64,000 nt of DNA, taken from contig PQKR01000003.1 of the NCBI GenBank assembly GCA_002918705.1, positions 434,001 through 498,000 of the forward strand, given 5' to 3'. Positions 1 through 7,880 of the stretch are shown here, piece after piece. Under the pieces are notes generated by a model. It saw nothing but the letters and a program-made list of their open reading frames with translations. It made no database searches and was not told where the DNA came from. Source of the DNA: Escherichia sp. ESNIH1. GTDB taxonomy: Bacteria > Pseudomonadota > Gammaproteobacteria > Enterobacterales > Enterobacteriaceae. Numbering within the stretch: position 1 is the stretch's first letter; every line of letters begins with the position of its first letter. Made by a program: the position numbers and the translations under genes.

Positions 1-192
1 GCCGCCCATCTCCTGAATAGTGCTCACGGTGTCCGTCAGGCCACCGTCCTCACGCAGATCGAAGCAGGCCACCTTCGCCCCCGCGCTGGCAAAACCGTAA
101 GCAATCATTTGACCAATACCGCTGCCTGCCCCGGTAACAAACGCGACGCGATCGCTTAAATCAAACAGTCTTTGGGAAAAATATTTATCCAT
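1..192 (-). CDS. Short-chain dehydrogenase/reductase, partial (C-terminal part beyond the window edge)
   Basis: The first 64 residues of a classical SDR oxidoreductase are visible, starting MDKYFSQRLFDLSDRV. The nucleotide-binding glycine motif TGAGSGIG sits at about residues 20-27 and is followed by a predicted second strand ending in an acidic residue (ACFDL), which favours NAD(H) over NADP(H). The catalytic Ser-Tyr-Lys lies outside the window. It is immediately upstream of a second SDR and a sugar kinase on the same strand (19-bp gap to the next gene), so it probably belongs to the same polyol/sugar operon. The exact substrate cannot be told. Confidence 0.85.
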   Translation of the reverse strand, partial: MDKYFSQRLFDLSDRVAFVTGAGSGIGQMIAYGFASAGAKVACFDLREDGGLTDTVSTIQEMGG

Positions 193-211
193 GATTTCAC
201 TCCAAAATGTG

Positions 212-1009
212 TTACGACATGATCAAGCCGCCATCCACGTTGATGGTTTGTCCTGTAATGTAGGCCGCGTCCTCGGACGCCAGAAATGCCACCAGCCCGG
301 CAACGTCGGCAGGTTTGCCCGCCCGCTTAAGGGGGATCCCCTGCACCCATTCATCCATGAGTTCGCCTTTTTTATACTGCTTCTCTGGCGTACTCAGGAT
401 CTCGCCCCAGACACGGTCGTTGTAGTCCCACATATTGGTCTCGATGATCCCTGGGCAGAACGCGTTAACCGTAATGTTGTGCTGGGCCAGCTCAAGGGCG
501 AGGCTTTGGGTAATGCCAATCACACCCATTTTGCTGGCGGCGTAGTGCGGGGTGTAGATAAAGCCAACGCGCCCCTGCCCGGAGGAGGTGTTAATCAGAC
601 GTCCGCTCTGCTGTTTGACCATATACTTTGCGGCTTCGCGGCAGCATAGCCATACGCCGGTGGTATTCACGTTGAGGACGTTATCGAACTCCTGACGCGT
701 CATTTTATCGAAGCGGTCGATAGTGATAATGCCGGCGTTTTGGATAGAGACATCAATAGTGCCAAAGGTATGATGCGCGAGCCTGTAGAGCTCGGTGACC
801 TGCTCTTCATTGGTGACATCGGCAACGAAGGAGATGATATTTTCATGGTACTCCTCTCTCAGTCGCTCAGCGGTCTCTGTGACCTCTTCTGAGTGATCCG
901 ATAGCACCAAATTCGCCCCCGCATCAGCAAATTTTCTGGCGATACCCTCGCCGATGCCTTTGGCGGCCCCGGTAATGACGACCGTTTTATTTTCGAATAC
1001 ATAGCCCAT
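212..1009 (-). CDS. SDR-family polyol/sugar dehydrogenase
   Basis: A complete 265-residue classical SDR. The cofactor motif TGAAKGIG is at about residues 13-20, the NAG motif (IQNAG) near 90, and the catalytic Ser (NTSSGQG), Tyr and Lys (YAASK) near 142-160. The C-terminus ends in the usual ITGQTINVDGG. Length and layout fit sorbitol/ribitol-type polyol dehydrogenases that make a ketose. It starts with ATG after a strong GGAGGG ribosome site. It lies 21 bp downstream of the FGGY kinase, so oxidation to a ketose followed by phosphorylation is the natural reading. Substrate is inferred only from context. Confidence 0.85.
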   Translation of the reverse strand: MGYVFENKTVVITGAAKGIGEGIARKFADAGANLVLSDHSEEVTETAERLREEYHENIISFVADVTNEEQVTELYRLAHHTFGTIDVSIQNAGIITIDRFDKMTRQEFDNVLNVNTTGVWLCCREAAKYMVKQQSGRLINTSSGQGRVGFIYTPHYAASKMGVIGITQSLALELAQHNITVNAFCPGIIETNMWDYNDRVWGEILSTPEKQYKKGELMDEWVQGIPLKRAGKPADVAGLVAFLASEDAAYITGQTINVDGGLIMS

Positions 1010-1030
1010 ACTTCCCTCCTCGCCCGCTAT

Positions 1031-2536
1031 TCAGAATTTGTGTAGGGTTCTTTCGACGGCTTGTTGCCACTCCCGCCAGCGTTTTTGTAAACGGCCATGA
1101 CGCTCCATGTTGGGGCGAAATTCGCTATGCGGGTAAAGGTACGGTTTCAGCTCATCGAGTGAGAGTTGCCCCACGGCTTTGCGCGCTAAGAGTGCCGCCC
1201 CGATAGCTGACAGTTCAGGCACGTCGCTGCGCATAACCGGGCAACCCAGCAGGTCTGACTGATACTGCATCAGCCAGTCATTTTTAGTCGGACCGCCATC
1301 CACCATTAACGCGGTCAGCGTAAAATCGTTGTGCTGCCGCATGGCGGTAACCACATCGGCGATCTGGTAGGTGATGGCCTCCAACGCCGCCCGGATGAGG
1401 TGCGCGCGTTTTACGCCACGGCTCAGGCCGCAGATCACCCCACGGGCATTTTCATCCCACCAGGGCGCACCGAGTCCCGTCAGCGCAGGAACAAAATAGA
1501 CGCCAAGCGTTGATTCAACCGAAGCCGGGAGTGAGTTCAGCTCAGCCGCCAGCTCGGCCTCGGGCAGTTCGCTCAGGCCCGTGCTGTCCGCCATCCACGC
1601 CACGCCGTCACCGGTATGGGGGATGTTCCCCTCCAGGCCGTAGATCAGCTGCTCGCCATCATGCCAGGCAAGGGTGGTTGCCAGAGCCTGGATGTTGCAC
1701 TGGGCTGAGGTGACCGGGGCCATCACCGATGAGCCCGTGCCGTAGGTCGCCTTGACGCAGCCCGCCTCCCCTAGCGCGTGGCCGAACAAGGCGGCGTGCG
1801 AGTCGCCCACCATCGACATGATCGGGATGCCGTCAGGAATGCCCGCTACGTTTTTGGTGTAGCCGAAAAGGCCGCTGGAGGGTTTGATCTCCGGCAGCGC
1901 GGCCGCCGGGATCTGGAAGATATCCAGCATCTCCGGGCTCCAGCGTCCGCTTTGCAGATCGAGGAGCTGGGTACGGGCGGCGTTAGAGTAGTCGCAGTAG
2001 AAGCTTTCGCCAGCGGTCAGGTTCCAGAGCAGCCAGCTGTCGATGGTACCAAGGCAAATGTCACCGTTGGCCGCCAGCGCCTGACCGTTTGGCGTCGACT
2101 CGATGAGCCAGCGCATCTTGGATCCGGAGAAGAGCGGCGCGACTGGCAGACCAGTGACGGCTTTAATCGTCTGCTCTTTATTATCGCGACGCAGCGCATC
2201 GCAAAAATCCGCCGTGCGCGAGCATTGCCAGCTGATAGCCGCGTGCAGCGGCGTGCCGTTGCTGCGGTACCAGCCTATCGCCGTCTCGCGCTGGTTGCTG
2301 ATAGCCAGCGCCACTACGTTTTCAGCCCCTACCGCGGCAATGGCTTGCGCGATGACCTTCACGGAGGCCTCCACCAGCGCGGTGCCTGACTGTTCCACCC
2401 ACCCCTCGCGAGGCGTCTGGATAGATAGCGGCTGGTTAAATTTAACGATCACCTTGCCCGCTGCGTCCAGGGCCACGGCCTTGGCGTTGGTCGTACCCTC
2501 GTCGAGGGCAATAATAATATTTTTGTGCGAAGACAT
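1031..2536 (-). CDS. FGGY-family carbohydrate kinase (glycerol-kinase-like)
   Basis: A 501-residue ATP-dependent sugar kinase with the two-lobed FGGY/actin fold. The N-terminal phosphate-binding motif is DEGTTNAK (residues about 12-19, as DQGTTSS in GlpK). GDSHAALFGH near residue 243 carries the expected catalytic Asp, followed by YGTGSSV; VDGGPTKN near 413 is the second ATP-site signature. It shares a strand and probably an operon with two SDRs and faces a split transketolase. Apulose kinase (AplK, in pathways with a two-subunit transketolase) is one candidate role; a kinase for another ketose or polyol is equally possible. It starts ATG after CCGGAGAAA. Confidence 0.85.
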   Translation of the reverse strand: MSSHKNIIIALDEGTTNAKAVALDAAGKVIVKFNQPLSIQTPREGWVEQSGTALVEASVKVIAQAIAAVGAENVVALAISNQRETAIGWYRSNGTPLHAAISWQCSRTADFCDALRRDNKEQTIKAVTGLPVAPLFSGSKMRWLIESTPNGQALAANGDICLGTIDSWLLWNLTAGESFYCDYSNAARTQLLDLQSGRWSPEMLDIFQIPAAALPEIKPSSGLFGYTKNVAGIPDGIPIMSMVGDSHAALFGHALGEAGCVKATYGTGSSVMAPVTSAQCNIQALATTLAWHDGEQLIYGLEGNIPHTGDGVAWMADSTGLSELPEAELAAELNSLPASVESTLGVYFVPALTGLGAPWWDENARGVICGLSRGVKRAHLIRAALEAITYQIADVVTAMRQHNDFTLTALMVDGGPTKNDWLMQYQSDLLGCPVMRSDVPELSAIGAALLARKAVGQLSLDELKPYLYPHSEFRPNMERHGRLQKRWREWQQAVERTLHKF

Positions 2537-2564
2537 AGGTTTCTCCGGAAAGGCGAACCTTCCA

Positions 2565-2578
2565 TGAATATATATTCA
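2565..2578. promoter_or_regulatory. Palindromic operator copy 1 (TGAATATATATTCA)
   Basis: A perfect 14-bp palindrome lying 29 bp upstream of the kinase start. The same 14-mer recurs exactly at 2823-2836 and with one mismatch at 2730-2743. Repetition in one divergent promoter region is the signature of a dimeric repressor or activator. The regulator is not in the window. Confidence 0.7.
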
Positions 2579-2711
2579 ACACTGATTATTTATTTCGTAA
2601 ACGATAGCGAGGATTGCTTTGCGCATCTACAGGCAAACGCAACAAATGCGTAGGTCATCACAAATCACTCAATCACGCTGGACAACTCAACAGCAGAGAC
2701 GCTAGTATTAT

Positions 2712-2743
2712 TGAATATAAAGTCATGCGTGAATATATATTCT
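2712..2743. promoter_or_regulatory. Palindromic operator copy 2 plus adjacent degenerate copy
   Basis: TGAATATATATTCT at 2730-2743 differs from the perfect palindrome by one base. Immediately upstream, TGAATATAAAGTCA at 2712-2725 matches 12 of 14 positions and is offset by 18 bp. The pair lies mid-way in the divergent control region between the kinase and the transketolase operon, as expected for an auxiliary or looping site. Confidence 0.6.
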
Positions 2744-2822
2744 GAGCACCTCAGAGAGCCTATTCACTCACGGTCAGGGAAACTTGGATCAACAGCCAGG
2801 CGTCCATTTTTTTGAACCAACC

Positions 2823-2836
2823 TGAATATATATTCA
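2823..2836. promoter_or_regulatory. Palindromic operator copy 3 (TGAATATATATTCA)
   Basis: Second perfect copy of the 14-bp palindrome, 29 bp upstream of the transketolase N-subunit start. Copies 1 and 3 therefore sit at mirror-image distances from the two divergent genes, suggesting both promoters answer to one regulator. The 328-bp interval otherwise holds no gene. Confidence 0.7.
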
Positions 2837-2864
2837 GTGTCGCATAATAATTCGGAGGAGTTCG

Positions 2865-3719
2865 ATGAATCCGTTCTTACTTTCTGTACCCGAACTTGAA
2901 AACAAAGCCCGCGCGGTGCGCCGCCACATCATCTCCCTGAATGCCAACAGCCCCGCTGGCGGCCATACCGGGGCCGATCTCTCTCAGGTGGAGCTGCTCA
3001 CCGCGCTCTATTTTCGCGTTCTCGACTGCGCAGCCAACCGCCTGGACGATGAAGAGCGGGATATCTACATCCAGTCCAAAGGTCATGCCGTAGGCTGCTA
3101 CTACTGCGTCCTCGCCGAAGCGGGCTATTTCCCGGTGGAGTGGCTCGCAACCTATCAGCACGCCAACTCTCACCTTCCAGGCCACCCGGTTAAGCAAAAA
3201 ACCCCGGGGATCGAGTTGAATACCGGCGCGCTGGGGCATGGTTTCCCGGTGGCCGTCGGTCTGGCACTGGCGGCTAAACGCAGCAACAGCAAACGCCGTA
3301 TTTTCCTGATCACTGGCGATGGCGAACTGGCGGAAGGCAGTAACTGGGAAGCGGCGATGGTCGCGGCCCATTACAAGCTGGATAACCTGGTCATTATCAA
3401 TGACAAAAATGGCCTGCAGCTGGCGGGGGCGACCAAAGACATTATGTGCACCGATCCGCTGGACGAAAAATGGCGTGCCTTCGGCATGGAGGTAACCGAG
3501 TGCCAGGGCAACGATATGGCTTCCGTGGTCAATGCGCTGGAGAACCTGCCTCAGACCGGAAAACCTAACGTCATTATTGCCCATACCACCAAGGGCGCAG
3601 GCGTCTCCTTTATCGCCGGCAAGCCGGAATGGCACCACCGCGTACCTAAGGGTGACGAAATCGGGCTGGCGATGCGCGAACTGAACGATCTGATCGAAGA
3701 GGGCATGAAAAGTGAGTAA
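2865..3719 (+). CDS. Split transketolase, N-terminal (thiamine-diphosphate-binding) subunit
   Basis: 284 residues covering only the first third of a normal ~660-residue transketolase. The ThDP/Mg motif begins GDGELAEG near residue 153 and closes with IINDKNGLQ near 182; SKGHAVGCYY near 70 and TGALGHGFP near 124 are typical cofactor and active-site segments. The partner subunit follows with an 8-bp overlap, so the two are translationally coupled. Two-subunit transketolases of this kind occur in pentose and branched-sugar pathways, including apulose-4-phosphate transketolase (AptA/AptB). The role here is inferred from the neighbouring kinase and ABC transporter. ATG start follows GGAGGAG. Confidence 0.88.
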   Translation: MNPFLLSVPELENKARAVRRHIISLNANSPAGGHTGADLSQVELLTALYFRVLDCAANRLDDEERDIYIQSKGHAVGCYYCVLAEAGYFPVEWLATYQHANSHLPGHPVKQKTPGIELNTGALGHGFPVAVGLALAAKRSNSKRRIFLITGDGELAEGSNWEAAMVAAHYKLDNLVIINDKNGLQLAGATKDIMCTDPLDEKWRAFGMEVTECQGNDMASVVNALENLPQTGKPNVIIAHTTKGAGVSFIAGKPEWHHRVPKGDEIGLAMRELNDLIEEGMKSE

Positions 3720-4653
3720 TTCAGAACATCTTGCAAACGTGATGGTTGAAGCTTTTATTGATGCTGTCGAGAGAGGCGTCGACCTGGTGCCCGTGGTGGC
3801 CGACTCAACGTCAACCGCCAAGATCTCACCCTTTATAAAACAGTATCCGGATCGGATTGTTAACGTTGGGATCGCCGAGCAGACCCTGGTAGGCGCGGCC
3901 GCCGGATTGGCGCTGGGCGGAAAGATCGCCGTCACCTGTAATGCCGCGCCCTTTCTGATTTCGCGCGCCAACGAGCAGGTTAAGGTCGATATCTGTTACA
4001 ACAATACTAACGTCAAGCTGTTTGGCCTGAACGCCGGGGCCAGCTATGGCCCGCTGGCCAGCACCCACCACTCTATCGATGATATCTCCGTGATGCGCGG
4101 CTTCGGTAATATCCAGATCTTTGCCCCCTCCTCACCGCTGGAGTGCCGCCAGATTATTGAGTATGCCCTGGAGCATGTCGGCCCGGTCTATATCCGCATG
4201 GACGGTAAAGCGTTACCTGAGCTGCATGATGACAAGTACAAATTTGTGCCCGGTGCGGTAGATGTGCTGCGCGAAGGCGATGACGTCACTCTGGTCGCGA
4301 TGGGCTCTACCGTTCATGAAGCCGTTGATGCCGCCGAACAGCTGGCGGAACAGGGCATTTCAGCCAGCGTCATTAACGTTCCCTCTATTCGCCCCTTAGA
4401 TCGCGACGCGCTGTTCGCCGCTTTACAACAGAGTAAACACATCATCAGCGTTGAAGAGCACAACGTGAATGGCGGCGTGGGCAGCATCGTTGCGGAAGTG
4501 CTGGCAGAAAACGGTCAGGGGGCAGTGCTTAAACGTCTGGGTATCCCTGACGGCGACTATGCTATTGCCGCCGATCGCAAAGATATGCGGGCATATCATG
4601 GTTTTGATGTTACCGGGATCGTTAACCAGACCCTGGCGCTTATTAATAGATAG
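3712..4653 (+). CDS. Split transketolase, C-terminal (pyrimidine-binding plus C-terminal domain) subunit
   Basis: 313 residues corresponding to the middle and last domains of transketolase. VNVGIAEQTLVGAAAG near residue 50 contains the Glu that activates ThDP; RGFGNIQIFAPSSP and VYIRMDGKALP follow as in transketolase, and the Rossmann-like C-terminal domain starts near residue 190 (VTLVAMGS). It starts with GTG overlapping the end of the N-subunit gene by 8 bp. With that subunit it should form a heterotetrameric enzyme moving a two-carbon ketol unit from a ketose phosphate to an aldose phosphate. Confidence 0.88.
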   Translation: MSNSEHLANVMVEAFIDAVERGVDLVPVVADSTSTAKISPFIKQYPDRIVNVGIAEQTLVGAAAGLALGGKIAVTCNAAPFLISRANEQVKVDICYNNTNVKLFGLNAGASYGPLASTHHSIDDISVMRGFGNIQIFAPSSPLECRQIIEYALEHVGPVYIRMDGKALPELHDDKYKFVPGAVDVLREGDDVTLVAMGSTVHEAVDAAEQLAEQGISASVINVPSIRPLDRDALFAALQQSKHIISVEEHNVNGGVGSIVAEVLAENGQGAVLKRLGIPDGDYAIAADRKDMRAYHGFDVTGIVNQTLALINR

Positions 4654-4729
4654 TTTTAACAAAAGCACGTAATTAACGACACCCTACACCTGTCGAACCG
4701 CCATACATGACATTTTGAGAGAACATCTT

Positions 4730-5665
4730 ATGAAAACGAAATTACTGTTATTAAGCGTGGCAACAGCCTGTGCATTTTCAATGAATGCGTTTGCCGCTGA
4801 AAAAGGCACCATCATGATTATGGTTAACTCGCTGGATAACCCTTACTACGCTGCAGAAGCAAAAGGGGCCGACCTTAAGGCGAAAGAGCTGGGATACAAC
4901 ACCAGCGTGCTGTCCCACGGCGAGGATGTTAAAAAGCAGAGCGAGCTCATCGACGCCGCCATCGGTAAAAAAGTTCAGGGCATTATCCTCGACAACGCCG
5001 ACTCCACCGCCAGCGTGGCTGCCATTAAAAAAGCCAAAGACGCGGGCATTCCCGTGGTGTTAATCAACCGTGAAATTCCTGTTGATGACATTGCCCTCGA
5101 ACAGATCACGCATAACAACTTCCAGGCCGGCTCTGACGTGGCCAACGTCTTTGTCGAAAAAATGGGAGAAGCAGGCAAATATGCCGAGCTGACCTGTAAC
5201 CTGGCCGACAATAACTGCGTCACCCGCTCTAAATCCTTCCACCAGGTGCTGGATCAGTATCCGGATATGCAGAGCGTCGCAAAGCAGGATGCCAAAGGTA
5301 CCCTGATTGACGGCAAGCGCATTATGGACAGCATCCTGCAGGCGCATCCGGATGTGAAAGGCGTCATCTGCGGCAACGGCCCTGTCGCGCTGGGCGCCAT
5401 TGCCGCACTGAAATCTGCAGGCCGTGACGATGTTATTGTCGTCGGCATCGACGGCAGCAATGACGAACGCGAAGCCGTTAAAGCGGGCACCCTGAAAGCC
5501 ACGGTGATGCTGCAGGCCCAGGCCATTGCCGCCCAGGGCGTTACCGATCTGGATAATTTCATCCAAAAAGGCACCAAGCCTGAGAAACAGCGCGTGATGT
5601 TCCGCGGCATTTTGATTACCCCTGACAACGCCTCCGGAGTGCAAGACTTCAATTTTAAATCCTGA
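4730..5665 (+). CDS. Ribose-type ABC transporter periplasmic substrate-binding protein
   Basis: 311 residues with a clear signal peptide (MKTKLLLLSVATACAF, cleavage after AFA) and a type-1 periplasmic-binding fold: NSLDNPYYAA near the N-terminus, GIILDNADS near 83, VVLINREIP, GVICGNGPVALGA and VVGIDGSNDE in order, as in RbsB-like proteins. ATG at 4730 is preferred over an in-frame TTG 15 bp upstream because it starts the signal peptide. It is followed by the DUF2291, ATPase and permease genes. The ligand should be the substrate of the adjacent SDR/kinase/transketolase enzymes. Confidence 0.88.
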   Translation: MKTKLLLLSVATACAFSMNAFAAEKGTIMIMVNSLDNPYYAAEAKGADLKAKELGYNTSVLSHGEDVKKQSELIDAAIGKKVQGIILDNADSTASVAAIKKAKDAGIPVVLINREIPVDDIALEQITHNNFQAGSDVANVFVEKMGEAGKYAELTCNLADNNCVTRSKSFHQVLDQYPDMQSVAKQDAKGTLIDGKRIMDSILQAHPDVKGVICGNGPVALGAIAALKSAGRDDVIVVGIDGSNDEREAVKAGTLKATVMLQAQAIAAQGVTDLDNFIQKGTKPEKQRVMFRGILITPDNASGVQDFNFKS

Positions 5666-5678
5666 TGACCCGTTGCTG

Positions 5679-5696
5679 CGCCCGCTTCGGCGGGCG
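5679..5696 (+). terminator. UUCG-capped hairpin between binding-protein gene and rest of operon
   Basis: CGCCCGC-ttcg-GCGGGCG: a perfect 7-bp GC stem closed by the exceptionally stable cUUCGg tetraloop, 14 bp after the binding-protein stop codon. There is no T-tract, so it is more likely an mRNA 3'-end protector or partial attenuator that leaves binding-protein mRNA in excess over the membrane components than a full terminator. Confidence 0.6.
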
Positions 5697-5710
5697 TAAA
5701 GGAGGACATA

Positions 5711-6322
5711 ATGCACAGAAAACTTGCGCTGGTAGCGATTGTTTTAGCGCTTGGCGGATGCCGTATCGTATCGCAGAAAGAGTTGGCCGATCTTAAAAAT
5801 CCCCCTAATCCTCAAATGGCCAATATTCAGCAAACATGGCAGCAAAAGATTGTGCCGCAGTATGTGCATGAAGCTAAACCTGCCGCTGAATTACTTAAAA
5901 CGTTACAGGGCGAAAAGAGTTTTGATGAGGCCTGTAGTAAAGAGGGCTACCGCAGTCAGAGCGAAAACCCCTGCGTCTTCAGCGTGCGGATCGCCGGAGA
6001 GGTGATCAAGGTGAATACCAAATCCCGCAGCGGGAAGATGACGGTACGCGATGAGCAGGGCCAGGAGATCGTGGTGCAGATGGGGCCTATCATTCGCGGC
6101 ACCAGCCTGCGGGATGGATATAAAGGCGCCAGCTATCAGGACTTTAACGATCAGGTGCTGTACGGCGACTACGGTAAGGCTATCAATCAGCAAGCGTCGG
6201 AGATGATGACCCACTTCAAGCCTGCGGTTGGGGACAAGGTCACTATTGCCGGGGTGTTTGCCGCCTGGGATATTCCGCAGACCATCCCGGATGTGACCCC
6301 GGCATACATTGCACGGCAGTAA
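5711..6322 (+). CDS. DUF2291-family lipoprotein
   Basis: 203 residues with a short signal peptide and lipobox LALGGC, so an acylated cysteine at about residue 17 is expected. The rest is a soluble domain matching the DUF2291 family in length, in the segment VFSVRIAGEVIKVNTK and in context; members of this family are found almost only inside ribose-like ABC transporter operons and have no established function. Strong AAAGGAGG ribosome site. A periplasmic accessory to the transporter is plausible; this is inference. Confidence 0.8.
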   Translation: MHRKLALVAIVLALGGCRIVSQKELADLKNPPNPQMANIQQTWQQKIVPQYVHEAKPAAELLKTLQGEKSFDEACSKEGYRSQSENPCVFSVRIAGEVIKVNTKSRSGKMTVRDEQGQEIVVQMGPIIRGTSLRDGYKGASYQDFNDQVLYGDYGKAINQQASEMMTHFKPAVGDKVTIAGVFAAWDIPQTIPDVTPAYIARQ

Positions 6323-6332
6323 GGAGAGGGCT

Positions 6333-7862
6333 ATGAATGAGCAACAGACCCAGCAGGATGAGGTCATTATTGAGACTCGCGACCTCTCTCGTGTTTATCC
6401 CGGCGTCGTCGCGCTCGATCGTGTTAATTACCGTGTGTACCGTAACCAGGTCAACGTGCTGATTGGCGAAAACGGCGCGGGTAAATCGACGATGATGAAA
6501 ATGCTGGCCGGCGTTGAGACGCCCTCTTCCGGCGAAATCCTTCTGGATGGGCAGCGGGTCACGCTCGGCTCTACTCACCAGGCGGAAAAGCACGGCATCA
6601 GCATTATTTTCCAGGAGCTGAACCTCTTTCCCAATATGAATGTGATGGACAACATTTTCATTGGTAACGAGTTCTTCCAGCGCGGCGTGATTAACGAAAA
6701 GTACCAGTATGAGCTGGCGAAATCCCTGCTTGAGCGGCTGGAGCTCAACGTCGATCCCTACGCCCCCTTAGGTGAGCTGGGGATTGGCCATCAGCAGCTG
6801 GTGGAGATCGCCCGTGCGCTCTCCAAGGACACCCGGGTGCTGATCATGGACGAGCCCACCAGCGCGCTGAGCCAGTCAGAAGTGCGGGTGCTGTTTAACG
6901 TTATCGCCCAGCTTAAGCGCCGCGGGGTCACCATAATCTACATCTCCCACCGACTGGAGGAGCTGATGGAGATTGGCGATCATATCACTATCTTCCGCGA
7001 TGGCCGCTTTATCAGCGAACGTCCGGTCCAGCAGGCCAGCGTACCCTGGATCATCGAGCAGATGGTCGGGGACAAGAAAAAGCACTTTGACTACAGCCCT
7101 GCCGCGCACGGCGAGACCATCCTCAAAGTTAACGGCCTGACCGCGCTGCACCAGAACGGTGGTTATAAATTAAACGATGTCACCTTTGACCTACGCAAAG
7201 GGGAAGTCATCGGCATCTATGGCCTGCTCGGCGCGGGGCGTACGGAGCTGTTTAAAGGCCTGGTAGGGATGATGGGCTGCCAGTCGGGCACCATCAATCT
7301 GGATGGTGAAAGCCTGGATAAGCGCTCCTTTCAGCAGCGACTGAAGCGCGGCATCACCCTGGTACCGGAGGATCGCCAGGGTGAAGGCGTGGTGCAGCTC
7401 ATGTCGATTAAAAGCAACATGACGCTGACCGACCTGAGCCTGCTGGGCTTTCGTCGCGCCCTGCGGCTGCTCAGCCCAGTTAAAGAGGAGAAGCAGGTCA
7501 ATCACATGGTGGAGCAGCTGGCCATTAAGGCTGGCGACACGGAGTTGCCCATTACCTCGCTAAGCGGCGGTAACCAGCAAAAGGTGGTGTTGGGTAAGGC
7601 ACTGATGACCGGACCTAAAGTGGTCCTGCTGGATGAGCCGACGCGCGGCATCGACGTAGGCGCGAAAACCGATGTTTATCACCTGATTGGCAAGATGGCG
7701 CATCAGGGGCTGGCCGTTATGTTCTCCTCTTCCGAGCTGGATGAGGTCATGGCGCTGGCTGACCGGGTTCTGGTTATGGCTGACGGCCGTATCACGGCAG
7801 ATTTGCCGCGAGCCTCCGTGACGCGGGAAAAATTAATCAGCGCTTCTACACCGCAGGAGTGA
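6333..7862 (+). CDS. Sugar ABC transporter ATP-binding protein, two ATPase domains (RbsA-like)
   Basis: 509 residues with two nucleotide-binding domains in tandem. Domain 1: Walker A GENGAGKST near 45, degenerate signature GIGHQQLVEIARA, Walker B LIMDEPTSAL near 170. Domain 2: degenerate Walker A GLLGAGRTE near 292, signature LSGGNQQKV, Walker B VLLDEPTRGID. This asymmetry is standard for RbsA/MglA-type importers. ATG at 6333 follows AAGGAGAG and is preferred to an upstream TTG at 6309 that lies inside the preceding gene. Inner-membrane-associated, energises uptake with the next gene. Confidence 0.92.
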   Translation: MNEQQTQQDEVIIETRDLSRVYPGVVALDRVNYRVYRNQVNVLIGENGAGKSTMMKMLAGVETPSSGEILLDGQRVTLGSTHQAEKHGISIIFQELNLFPNMNVMDNIFIGNEFFQRGVINEKYQYELAKSLLERLELNVDPYAPLGELGIGHQQLVEIARALSKDTRVLIMDEPTSALSQSEVRVLFNVIAQLKRRGVTIIYISHRLEELMEIGDHITIFRDGRFISERPVQQASVPWIIEQMVGDKKKHFDYSPAAHGETILKVNGLTALHQNGGYKLNDVTFDLRKGEVIGIYGLLGAGRTELFKGLVGMMGCQSGTINLDGESLDKRSFQQRLKRGITLVPEDRQGEGVVQLMSIKSNMTLTDLSLLGFRRALRLLSPVKEEKQVNHMVEQLAIKAGDTELPITSLSGGNQQKVVLGKALMTGPKVVLLDEPTRGIDVGAKTDVYHLIGKMAHQGLAVMFSSSELDEVMALADRVLVMADGRITADLPRASVTREKLISASTPQE

Positions 7863-7880
7863 TCTCTGCTGGAGAGAGAA

